From: Aureibaculum marinum
GTDB taxonomy: Bacteria > Bacteroidota > Bacteroidia > Flavobacteriales > Flavobacteriaceae
NCBI RefSeq assembly: GCF_003813905.1
Contig: NZ_RPFJ01000018.1
Span: 1-42,096 of the forward strand
DNA length: 42,096 nucleotides
Direction of reading: 5' to 3'
The notes under the pieces were generated by a model that worked only from the letters and a program-made list of their open reading frames with translations, was not told the DNA's origin and ran no database searches. The position numbers and the translations under genes were made by a program. Shown in pieces: positions 18,917 through 26,311 of the stretch. Each line of letters begins with the position of its first letter. Positions within the stretch are counted from its first letter, which is position 1.

Positions 18917-19612
18917 ATGAAGAATCTGATTTTATTTTTTGTTTTAATAGTGTCTTTTTTTTCTTGTGCTAAAATGTCAAGTAAAAATAATAGTAAAGAG
19001 TTTTATATTAATGGAATAATTGAAGAAATTAGAGATAGTACCAAAGTTTATTTAAAAGTTCAAAAGTCAAATAAAATATTACCTCTTGATACAGCTTACA
19101 CAATTAATAATGTATTTAAATTCAATGGCAAAATAGATAAACCTGAAGTTGTTGGTATTTATATTGATAGCTTAAAAGGGGAAATAGGTTTATTTATTCA
19201 AAATGATAGCGTTTTTATTGAGGTAAATAAAAACAATTTAAGCGATTCTAAAATATATGGATCTGAATTGAATAATGAGTATTTAAAGTTTGTGAAGCAA
19301 TCAAATAAGATATTATCAAAAACAAATTATTTATTTCCTCTTTTTCAAAAAGCTAGAACAGAAAATGATGTTGATAAATTGAAAAATATAAATAATCAAA
19401 TAGAACAAATACACAAGGATAATATCGCTTTTACTCTTTCTTATGCTCGAAATAATCCAGAATCTTATATCTCTGCTTTTGCTTTAAAATCATTATTAAA
19501 AAGTGAATATGTAACTAAAGATACTATAGCTTCAATTTATCAAAATTTTACACATGAAGTAAAAAAAGGAGATTTTGCTATTGAAGTTTTATTATTTCTG
19601 GAAGAAAAATAG
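18917..19612 (+). CDS. DUF4369-domain lipoprotein without a thioredoxin domain
   Basis: 231 residues. An N-terminal lipoprotein signal (hydrophobic stretch, then FFSCAK, Cys at about 17) is followed by a beta-rich domain of the DUF4369 type: FYINGIIEEIRDSTKVYL, then PLDTAYTINNVFKFNGKID and a FIQNDSVFIEV strand. A helical tail completes it. DUF4369 is usually the N-terminal module of TlpA/ResA-like thiol-disulfide oxidoreductases of ~360 residues. Here the protein stops before any CxxC thioredoxin domain. It may be a stand-alone periplasmic or outer-membrane lipoprotein, or a shortened relative. Function unknown. Confidence 0.72.
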   Translation: MKNLILFFVLIVSFFSCAKMSSKNNSKEFYINGIIEEIRDSTKVYLKVQKSNKILPLDTAYTINNVFKFNGKIDKPEVVGIYIDSLKGEIGLFIQNDSVFIEVNKNNLSDSKIYGSELNNEYLKFVKQSNKILSKTNYLFPLFQKARTENDVDKLKNINNQIEQIHKDNIAFTLSYARNNPESYISAFALKSLLKSEYVTKDTIASIYQNFTHEVKKGDFAIEVLLFLEEK

Positions 19613-19661
19613 TTTTAAATATACTGGTGTTTGACTGAATACAAAAAGTATATATTATACC

Positions 19662-20597
19662 TTAATTATGTAACATACTCTTAATTTTTTTCGCTACTTT
19701 ATTTGATAAAATGTTAGCTCCTTCCAAATTAAGGTGTGCTGCATCTTTAAATAATTCAGGTTTGTAAATAAAATCATTATCATTCATCAAATTTATAATT
19801 TTGAAATTATATTTTTCAGATAATTTATTATAAACATCTATAGAAGGTGTTTTATCGCCTGGTTGAAAATCAGGTGATATAACAACATATAACTGAACTC
19901 CTGCTTCATTAAATTTTTTAAGTAAAATTTCTAATTCTAATATCGTTTCTTCTTTTAACGTTTTTTCATCTCTTTCTATTTTATGTTTATAATTTAATGA
20001 CGTATCTAATTTTATAGAACCAATTCTAGGTTTCATACCTTTCATTTTAACATCCCCGTCAATACCGTGAATAACAAAACTTCTAAACAAATAATAAAAA
20101 ACCGAATTATATCTATATAAACTAGAAAACATTAGATATTTTTCATTGTTAGACTTTCTTTCTAGAATAGGTCTTATTTCAGGATGACTCCAATAAAAAG
20201 GTTTAAGAAACATATACCTATTTTTGTCTAATTCATTTTCCAAACGATAAGCTCCTAAATTTAAAATCACTATTTTAGGAATATATCTTTTTAATGTAGC
20301 TTCTTGAACACATCTAAAAAAAGGAATAGACTGCCCTCCTCTACCTGAATTCCAAACAGATAAACCAAGAGTTTTTTCAAAAACATGAGGATTAAAATTG
20401 GTTTCAGCTTTTGAACTACCCATTATTAAAATATCTGCAGTTGAAGTTTCTAGAGTATGAATACTCTTAAAATATCTTCCATCAGGAGAATTGTACATGA
20501 TAAAATTAAAAATCACCCCAAATAAAATGTCAATAATTGCCACAAGCAATATTAAAAAAATTATATTTCTAGAAATTCTAATGATTACATTTTTCAT
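19662..20597 (-). CDS. SGNH-hydrolase-like membrane-anchored protein, MBOAT partner
   Basis: 311 residues. One N-terminal membrane helix (about 10-33) is followed by a periplasmic domain. SGNH block I appears as ILIMGSSKAETNF (Ser61/62) and the C-terminal catalytic pair as KDAAHLNLEG (Asp285, His288). Such proteins act with MBOAT acyltransferases in exopolysaccharide O-acetylation, as AlgJ/AlgX and DltD-like proteins do. The gene follows the MBOAT gene after a 9-base gap, which supports a joint acyl-transfer step: the MBOAT passes the acyl group over the membrane and this protein transfers it to the glycan. The substrate is not known. Confidence 0.78.
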   Translation of the reverse strand: MKNVIIRISRNIIFLILLVAIIDILFGVIFNFIMYNSPDGRYFKSIHTLETSTADILIMGSSKAETNFNPHVFEKTLGLSVWNSGRGGQSIPFFRCVQEATLKRYIPKIVILNLGAYRLENELDKNRYMFLKPFYWSHPEIRPILERKSNNEKYLMFSSLYRYNSVFYYLFRSFVIHGIDGDVKMKGMKPRIGSIKLDTSLNYKHKIERDEKTLKEETILELEILLKKFNEAGVQLYVVISPDFQPGDKTPSIDVYNKLSEKYNFKIINLMNDNDFIYKPELFKDAAHLNLEGANILSNKVAKKIKSMLHN

Positions 20598-20606
20598 CTA
20601 AAAAAG

Positions 20607-22025
20607 TTAAAATTGGAAATATATAAATTGCCCACCATCAAAGACTCCTAAATAAAATATTATAGCTATAAATATTGCAGTTCCTATTAATCTTATATAA
20701 TAATTTTTATTATGTAAGATTAAAAACTTACCAGGAAAATATTCTTGCTTAATTTCAATAAGAGTTAGGATAGTTATACCAACCAAACATAAAATAAAAA
20801 TATTTAAATCGCCTGCTGAAAATCCAGGTTTCCAATCGTAGAAAACACGTCTAAAAATAAAAAAAGAGTCACTAACTGAATTTGCTCTAAAGAAAAAATA
20901 AGAGCCTACTTTAATAATAAACACAATAATAATTCCTAAAATTGTAAAATTAAATTTTCTTAAAAAGCTAATCTTTACATTCTTTTTTAAAAACACTTCC
21001 ATAACCATAAACATACCATGATAAACACCCCATAATACAAATGTCCAATTAGCTCCATGCCACAATCCACTAATTAAAAACGTTAAAAAAAGGTTTAAAT
21101 AAAATCTATCTATCGACACCCTATTACCACCTAAAGGGATATAAACATAATCTCTGAACCATGTAGATAAAGAAATATGCCATCTATTCCATAAATCTCC
21201 GATACTTGATGCTAAATTAGGTCTTCGAAAATTTTCCATAAGATCAATTCCCATAATTTTAGCAGCACCAATCGCGATGTAAGAATAGCCCGCAAAATCA
21301 CAATAAATTTGAAACAAGAAAAAAGAGGAAGCAGTAATAATTGTTAGTGAACTTTGATTGTTCAAATCATTATATACCATGTCTACATAAATTGAAAGCC
21401 TATCAGCTACCACAAGCTTCATAAAAAATCCCCATAACATTATTTTGAACCCCTCAGAGATATTGTGATAAGATAATTTTTTTTTCTTCTTAAGCATTGG
21501 TATAAATCTGTTTGACCTTTCTATTGGCCCAGCAACGAGCTGTGGAAAAAAAGAGACAAATACGGCAAATTTTCCAAAATGTCTTTCTGGTTTTGTATTT
21601 CCTCTATAAACATCAATTGTATAACTTAATGTTTGAAATGTGTAAAAAGAAATTCCAACGGGTAACAATACATCTAAAATAGGTTTATTATAAAACACAT
21701 TGAATGCTTGAAAAAAATCATGAACAGAATTGTTGAAAAAATTAAAATATTTAAAAAAGAATAATAGACTAAGGTTGAAAATTAATGAAAAGTATAGCAA
21801 CTTCTTTTTTCTTGACTGAACCTTAATTTCTGAAATTTTAATTGCGACAAAATAATCTACTGTTGTTGAACTTAGTATTAACACCAGATATTCAGGCTTC
21901 CAGCACATGTAAAAATAATAACTAGACAGCAATAACAGAATCCATCTGTACTTATCGTGAATGGAATAATAAACTATTATAACAACCAGAAAAAATAGTA
22001 AAAAATCAACAGAATTAAATAACAT
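20607..22025 (-). CDS. MBOAT-family O-acyltransferase (AlgI-like)
   Basis: 472 residues with about eleven membrane helices and the typical start MLFNSVDFLLFF. Family landmarks are FPQLVAGPIER (160-170), DLWNRWHISLSTWFRDYVYI (278-297) and SGLWHGANW (319-327), where His323 corresponds to the catalytic His of AlgI and PatA-like proteins. It is predicted to transfer acetyl or another short acyl group from a cytoplasmic donor across the inner membrane. Coupled with the SGNH protein immediately downstream, it probably modifies the surface polysaccharide or a secreted glycan. Confidence 0.92.
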   Translation of the reverse strand: MLFNSVDFLLFFLVVIIVYYSIHDKYRWILLLLSSYYFYMCWKPEYLVLILSSTTVDYFVAIKISEIKVQSRKKKLLYFSLIFNLSLLFFFKYFNFFNNSVHDFFQAFNVFYNKPILDVLLPVGISFYTFQTLSYTIDVYRGNTKPERHFGKFAVFVSFFPQLVAGPIERSNRFIPMLKKKKKLSYHNISEGFKIMLWGFFMKLVVADRLSIYVDMVYNDLNNQSSLTIITASSFFLFQIYCDFAGYSYIAIGAAKIMGIDLMENFRRPNLASSIGDLWNRWHISLSTWFRDYVYIPLGGNRVSIDRFYLNLFLTFLISGLWHGANWTFVLWGVYHGMFMVMEVFLKKNVKISFLRKFNFTILGIIIVFIIKVGSYFFFRANSVSDSFFIFRRVFYDWKPGFSAGDLNIFILCLVGITILTLIEIKQEYFPGKFLILHNKNYYIRLIGTAIFIAIIFYLGVFDGGQFIYFQF

Positions 22026-22128
22026 ACTATTTTTCTTTAATGGTTTCCTAGATTAATATTAATAATTTACCTGTAAAAGAACTGAAGAAGGATATAAAAA
22101 ATATAAACAACTAATATTCTTACACTTA

Positions 22129-22136
22129 CAAAATTA
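22129..22136 (-). promoter_or_regulatory. Weak candidate -7 element ahead of the MBOAT gene
   Basis: On the minus strand TAATTTTG fits TAnnTTTG, about 100 bases upstream of the MBOAT start. No TTG is found at 17-23 bases, and the region is very AT-rich, so chance occurrence is quite possible. Confidence 0.3.
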
Positions 22137-22280
22137 AACTTTTTTAAATATTAACCTAATTTTTTTAATTAAACAAAATCAATAGAATGTTAACTAAATT
22201 GTTTTACTATTCTTTTTTATTATTATGAAAATAGTCTAATAAATGATTTCGACAAAAAAGAAATTTTAAATGTAAAGCAT

Positions 22281-22988
22281 TTAGCTTTTGTAGTTTACAA
22301 TTTTATCAGACCCAATCTCAATAGGTAATTTTCCTTTTTGAAACCACCGTGCAGATAATCCTCCTTTTAAAATTATTTTATTTTCTTTTACTTCTAACCA
22401 GCTGCCTTCTCGCAAACCAAGAACAGGAATACTATTGTAAGTATGAAATTCTTTAAGTCTAGTTTCTCTAGTTTCTCCCTTATGTTTTGAAGTGGGATCA
22501 GGATCTAAATAATGTGCATTAATATTAAATGGAATAAAACCTAATGTAGCATAACTAGGTGGATAAACGATAGGCATGTCATTGGTAGTTTGCATTGTTT
22601 GGCCAGCAATATTACTTCCAGCACTTGTCCCCAAATAAGGAATACCTTTGTCAATTGATGCTTTTAATATTCCCATTAACTTTTGATCATATAATTCTTT
22701 GACTAAAACAAAAGTATTACCACCTCCTACAAAAATACCCTCAGCGTTTTCTATGGCATGTTGTTTATCTTTACAATTATGTATACTGTTCACTTCAATA
22801 TCAATAGTTTTAAAAGCTGTAGAAACTATTTTTGTGTATGCCTCATAACTAATTCCACTTGGTCTAGCGTATGGTACAAATGTGATTTTATTTACGTTTT
22901 TAAAAAATATTTTTAATTCTGGTAATAAATATTCGAGATACTTACTACCGTAAATTGTTGATGTGCTAGCTAAGATTAAATTTTTCAT
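22281..22988 (-). CDS. pepE: Dipeptidase E (alpha-aspartyl dipeptidase, family S51)
   Basis: 235 residues, the usual size. Landmarks are FVGGGNTFVLVKEL (87-100), the nucleophile elbow GTSAGSN with Ser122, and NINAHYLDPDP with His159, which match the Ser/His of Salmonella PepE. It hydrolyses Asp-Xaa dipeptides with an N-terminal aspartate in the cytosol. There is no signal peptide. It is monocistronic, 255 bases upstream of the MBOAT gene, and divergent from the CarboxypepD_reg pair. A cyanophycinase-like relative is less likely given the length and PepE motif spacing. Confidence 0.88.
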   Translation of the reverse strand: MKNLILASTSTIYGSKYLEYLLPELKIFFKNVNKITFVPYARPSGISYEAYTKIVSTAFKTIDIEVNSIHNCKDKQHAIENAEGIFVGGGNTFVLVKELYDQKLMGILKASIDKGIPYLGTSAGSNIAGQTMQTTNDMPIVYPPSYATLGFIPFNINAHYLDPDPTSKHKGETRETRLKEFHTYNSIPVLGLREGSWLEVKENKIILKGGLSARWFQKGKLPIEIGSDKIVNYKS

Positions 22989-23055
22989 TCAGATGAGTTT
23001 TATGAAGAACATTATGGGTAGTTCTTAATTTATTACGGTAATCAAAAAGCAACAC

Positions 23056-23087
23056 CAAAAGTATTAATCTTTAACAAAAAATTACAA
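23056..23087 (-). promoter_or_regulatory. Candidate promoter of pepE
   Basis: On the minus strand the -7 element TACTTTTG (23056-23063) is preceded by TTG (23085-23087) at a 21-base spacing, close to the Bacteroidota TTG-N17-23-TAnnTTTG arrangement. The -7 element lies 67 bases ahead of the pepE start codon. Confidence 0.55.
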
Positions 23088-23132
23088 TTGATTTAATATT
23101 TATTTAGCATTTCATAGGTTTAATTTGTAGCA

Positions 23133-23912
23133 ATGCTAAAAATAACTAACCTAATCCTATTTCTACTTTGTACTATTGGCTGTTTTGGTCAAGAAGATGA
23201 ATTACTCATTTCAGGAACTATTATAAACGATGAAAGCGATTTAATAGGTGTTCATGTTATAAATAAATCTACCAATAGAGGTACTATTACTAATGAAAAC
23301 GGATTGTTTTCATTATATGTTCATTATAAAGACACCTTAGTTTTTCGGGGAATACAATTTGAAACCAAAGAATATATTATTACACGAACTAATATTGATA
23401 ATAAATCAATATTAGTAGAATTAATTACAAGAACAAATGTTCTAAATGAAATAACACTTAAAGAGCCTGAGAATATGGCAAAAGCACTTAATTTGCCAAA
23501 TGCAGGAAAAGAAAGATTAAGTAGGATTGATAGAAAACTTGCTTACTATAATCAAGGAAGTACACCACTAGTTGGTTTAGCTACTGTATTAGGTCGCAAA
23601 GGTGGTATTGAAGATCTTTATAATATAATTTCAGGAAATCGAAAAAAACAACGTAAATTAAAGCAGCTTATTGAAGCGGATAAACAACGGGAGTACTATC
23701 AAAAAAAATCTAATGAAATTAGAAAACATTTTAAAGACGATTTTTTTATTTATACTTTAAAAATTCCTAGTAAAAAAATTGATTCTTTTATAGAATACTG
23801 CAAGCCAAAAGGTATACTAGGATTATTTAAAAAAAGAAATTATCTTCCTATAATAGATGTGTTTATTAAGGAAAGTAAACCTTTTTTAAAAGCTTTAAAT
23901 GATGAAAATTAG
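23133..23912 (+). CDS. Secreted CarboxypepD_reg-like domain protein (first of a tandem pair)
   Basis: 259 residues. The signal peptide ends near CFGQ (about residue 20). Residues about 25-110 form a carboxypeptidase-regulatory-like beta-sandwich: ISGTIINDESDLIGVHVINKS, then GTITNENGLFSLYV and DTLVFRGIQF, the same fold found at the N-terminus of SusC/TonB receptors. The C-terminal half is basic and helical, ending with a conserved SFIEYCKPKGI segment and IIDVFIKESKPFLKALN. No catalytic motif is seen. It overlaps the next gene by 14 bases, and the two products are clearly paralogous. Probably periplasmic; function unknown. Confidence 0.8.
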   Translation: MLKITNLILFLLCTIGCFGQEDELLISGTIINDESDLIGVHVINKSTNRGTITNENGLFSLYVHYKDTLVFRGIQFETKEYIITRTNIDNKSILVELITRTNVLNEITLKEPENMAKALNLPNAGKERLSRIDRKLAYYNQGSTPLVGLATVLGRKGGIEDLYNIISGNRKKQRKLKQLIEADKQREYYQKKSNEIRKHFKDDFFIYTLKIPSKKIDSFIEYCKPKGILGLFKKRNYLPIIDVFIKESKPFLKALNDEN

Positions 23913-24723
23913 GTTTCTTCTCTTTTTTATTCTCCTTTTAAGTATTAATTCTTTTTCTCAGAACGAAAGAGTTATGCTATTTGGTAATATTAAAAGTGAG
24001 GGTGATGAATTAGAGAATATACATGTACTAAACAAAAACTCTAAAATCGGAACTATTACTAATGCCAAAGGTTTTTTTTCTATTGAAGTCAGAGAAAAAG
24101 ATACACTTATTGTAACGGGAATTCAGTTTTATTATTCAGAAATTCTTATAACCAAACAGCACATTAAAGACCTCACTATAACTATTAATTTACTCCAAAA
24201 AACAAATAAGCTAGATGAGGTTATCGTCAAACATAACTTAACTGGTAGCATTTTTATAGATGCTAATAATATAAAAACTACTAAAAATGTTGAAGATGGC
24301 GTTTTAAACTTTTCAGAAATAGACATGAGTTTGGTTGGAAATATTAACGATGATTTTTCTAGAAGTAGAACATCAAATGACAGTCAATTAATGCCTAATA
24401 TGAATCCAAATTTAATAGCTATTGCAGGTCTACTTTTAAAACCATTAACAAAAATTGGAGAAACTAAGAGAAATATTAAAAAACGAGAGCGATATTACCA
24501 AAACAAAGTTCTAGATGCTCCTAAAAGTATTAGAATTGATTTTGGTGATTCTTTTTTTACTGAAACATTGCAAATTCCTACCAATCAAATTGATGAATTT
24601 ATTACTTACTGTTTACCAAAAGGAATAGCAAATTTATATGTAGATAATCAAAAAATTAAAATTATAGATGTTTTTTTACAAGAAAGTAAAACATATCTTA
24701 AAGGATTAAAAAATGAAGATTAA
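23899..24723 (+). CDS. Secreted CarboxypepD_reg-like domain protein (second of a tandem pair)
   Basis: 274 residues, or 273 if the second of two adjacent ATG codons (23902) is used. It has a signal peptide ending near SFSQ, then the same beta-sandwich (GTITNAKGFFSIEV, DTLIVTGIQF). A linker holding a DSQLMPNMNPNLIAIAGLLL stretch is followed by a C-terminal region (DEFITYCLPKGI ... IIDVFLQESKTYLKGLKNED) closely matching its upstream neighbour. The coding sequences overlap, so the pair is likely co-translated. It arose by tandem duplication. Role unknown; a cell-envelope structural or partner protein is the cautious guess. Confidence 0.8.
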   Translation: MMKIRFLLFFILLLSINSFSQNERVMLFGNIKSEGDELENIHVLNKNSKIGTITNAKGFFSIEVREKDTLIVTGIQFYYSEILITKQHIKDLTITINLLQKTNKLDEVIVKHNLTGSIFIDANNIKTTKNVEDGVLNFSEIDMSLVGNINDDFSRSRTSNDSQLMPNMNPNLIAIAGLLLKPLTKIGETKRNIKKRERYYQNKVLDAPKSIRIDFGDSFFTETLQIPTNQIDEFITYCLPKGIANLYVDNQKIKIIDVFLQESKTYLKGLKNED

Positions 24724-24787
24724 ATAATAACATAATATTAAATTATAATCTTAATTTTAACCCAATTAATTATTTTTAATTACCCCG

Positions 24788-25285
24788 ATGACTAAATCAA
24801 AAGTTTTTTCCATTTTATTACTCATTCCTCTATTGGCATTTTCAGCCCATAAATTTTATCTTAGTCTTATTAATGTTGAATATAAAGCCGAACAGGAAAC
24901 AATTCAAATTACTATGCGTGTGTTTATTGATGATCTTCAAAAGGTAATAAATGAAACAAACGACACTTTTATAGAACTTGGAGTAAAAGATGAAGTTAAA
25001 GATTCTAATAAATTAATTAATAATTATATAGGTAATAATTTTAAAGTTATTATTGACTCAAAAGAAACTGCTTTTAAATATTTAGGAAAAGAGTATGACA
25101 ACGATATCGTTTTTTTGTATTTAGAAGTAACAGATGTAAAAAAAATAAATACTATTGAAATTCAAAATACAATGTTAATGGATTATTTTTCTACACAAAA
25201 GAATATTATAAAGCTCAATATTAATAACAAAAAAAAGACATTTTTGTTAACAAAAGAACATAACAAAGATAGTTATACATTTTAG
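24788..25285 (+). CDS. DUF6702-family secreted protein
   Basis: 165 residues. A signal peptide (LLLIPLLAFSAHKFY) is followed directly by the HKFYLSLINVEYKAEQETIQITMRVF strand pattern typical of DUF6702. The DDLQKVIN segment and an alternating beta-strand C-terminus complete it. Family members are frequently encoded just upstream of an M1-type metallopeptidase in Flavobacteriia, as here with one gene in between. The protein is predicted to be periplasmic, function unknown. It is 64 bases after the CarboxypepD_reg pair. Confidence 0.75.
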   Translation: MTKSKVFSILLLIPLLAFSAHKFYLSLINVEYKAEQETIQITMRVFIDDLQKVINETNDTFIELGVKDEVKDSNKLINNYIGNNFKVIIDSKETAFKYLGKEYDNDIVFLYLEVTDVKKINTIEIQNTMLMDYFSTQKNIIKLNINNKKKTFLLTKEHNKDSYTF

Positions 25286-25302
25286 AGGTTTGTGTATTTG
25301 GT

Positions 25303-25310
25303 TATATTTG
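25303..25310 (+). promoter_or_regulatory. Candidate -7 element for the coiled-coil protein gene
   Basis: TATATTTG matches TAnnTTTG and ends 26 bases before the ATG at 25337. No TTG is seen at 17-23 bases upstream. Its position argues against the longer reading frame from a GTG at 25292, which would place the promoter inside the gene. Confidence 0.45.
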
Positions 25311-25336
25311 TAGTTAAGAAATTGCTATATAACTAT

Positions 25337-26170
25337 ATGAAGAAAATCTACCTTTTACTATTATTAATCTTATTTAAAACTAGTTTTAGTTTCTCTCAAA
25401 AAGACACTCTTGATTCTCAAATTTCAGAAATAGAATTAAAGTTAAAGCAAATTGAAGAGGAAAAAAGAATTCGTGCTTTAGAAAAAAGAAAGAAAGCGGA
25501 TTCTATAAAAGTGGCTGTATACCAAGAAAAGAAACTAGCCAAACAAAAAGCCATTTTAACAAGAAGAGAACGACGTGATAAACGGAAATTAGAAAAGGCT
25601 GAGGCATTAGCCTTAATAAAAGCTAAAAATGATTCCATTTTATTAGCTAAGAATAAAAAGGTTATCGACTTAAAAAATGAATTAGAAAGAAAACTTCAAA
25701 CCCAACAAGACTCTCTTTTACAAAACATTAAAGCCAAAAGAAAGTTGAAAGAATATAATAAGGTTTTAGCTGAAAAAAAATTGCAAGCTTCAGAAGATTC
25801 CATTTTACAACGAATAAAATATAAAGAATTTACAAAAGCTGAAAATGAAGCTTACATCTTAGAAATTAGGAATAAAAAAGAACAAGCTTTATCAGAAAAA
25901 ATGGAGTTTAGAGAGAGGCAACAGCGTATTCTTATTGATTATATCCGAAATAAACAAGATGAAAAAAGAGCAGCTTACATCACTAAAAAAATGGAAACAT
26001 CTTTTAGACAAAAAGAAATAAAACAACTAAGAATTAAAAGATTAGAAACTGCTATTGCCGACAGAAAAATAAGAAGAAAAAAGACCGAAAAAAGGTTAGC
26101 GGAATTGCTTGAAAAGAAATTGCAAGAAACTGAAAAGTATGAAGGTGAAGTATTAAAAGTAGAAAATTAA
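25337..26170 (+). CDS. Secreted Lys/Glu/Arg-rich coiled-coil protein
   Basis: 277 residues from the ATG at 25337. The frame extends to a GTG at 25292, but the ATG start gives a clean signal peptide (MKKIYLLLLLILF ... SFSFSQK), so it is preferred. From about residue 25 to the end the protein is almost entirely helical and highly charged, with runs such as EEEKRIRALEKRKKAD and RKLEKAEALALIKAK. This indicates a long periplasmic or surface coiled coil. No enzyme motif is present. It sits between a DUF6702 gene and an M1 peptidase gene. Homology calls on such composition are unreliable; function unknown. Confidence 0.7.
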   Translation: MKKIYLLLLLILFKTSFSFSQKDTLDSQISEIELKLKQIEEEKRIRALEKRKKADSIKVAVYQEKKLAKQKAILTRRERRDKRKLEKAEALALIKAKNDSILLAKNKKVIDLKNELERKLQTQQDSLLQNIKAKRKLKEYNKVLAEKKLQASEDSILQRIKYKEFTKAENEAYILEIRNKKEQALSEKMEFRERQQRILIDYIRNKQDEKRAAYITKKMETSFRQKEIKQLRIKRLETAIADRKIRRKKTEKRLAELLEKKLQETEKYEGEVLKVEN

Positions 26171-26185
26171 ATTTATAGTTTTTGA

Positions 26186-26214
26186 TTGAATTATAATTGT
26201 ATTTATTATTTTTG
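26186..26214 (+). promoter_or_regulatory. Candidate promoter of the M1 peptidase gene
   Basis: TTG (26186-26188) and TATTTTTG (26207-26214) are separated by 18 bases, matching the Bacteroidota TTG-N17-23-TAnnTTTG arrangement. The -7 element lies about 100 bases ahead of the ATG at 26312. Confidence 0.55.
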
Positions 26215-26311
26215 AAAAATAGCATGTGAATTATTCTGACTATAAGCAACTTGCATCACGCAAAATAATTATTAATCACTTTTAAATACTAATGAACAAC
26301 AAATTAAACAA

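Noticed and set aside
18657-18920. Open frame of 87 codons preceded by GGGAGG
   Set aside because: The product is a Phe/Leu/Ile/Asn string typical of random AT-rich DNA. It overlaps the likely promoter of the next gene, and purine-rich ribosome sites are seldom decisive in Bacteroidota.
19618-19654. AT-only inverted repeat (ATATACT/AGTATAT) between the DUF4369 and SGNH genes as a terminator
   Set aside because: The stem is seven A/T-rich pairs with a long loop and no clear T run, too weak to call.
22267-22283. Hairpin TAAATG/CATTTA over the pepE stop codon as a terminator
   Set aside because: Only six pairs, A/T-rich, and it includes the stop codon; chance occurrence is likely in this composition.
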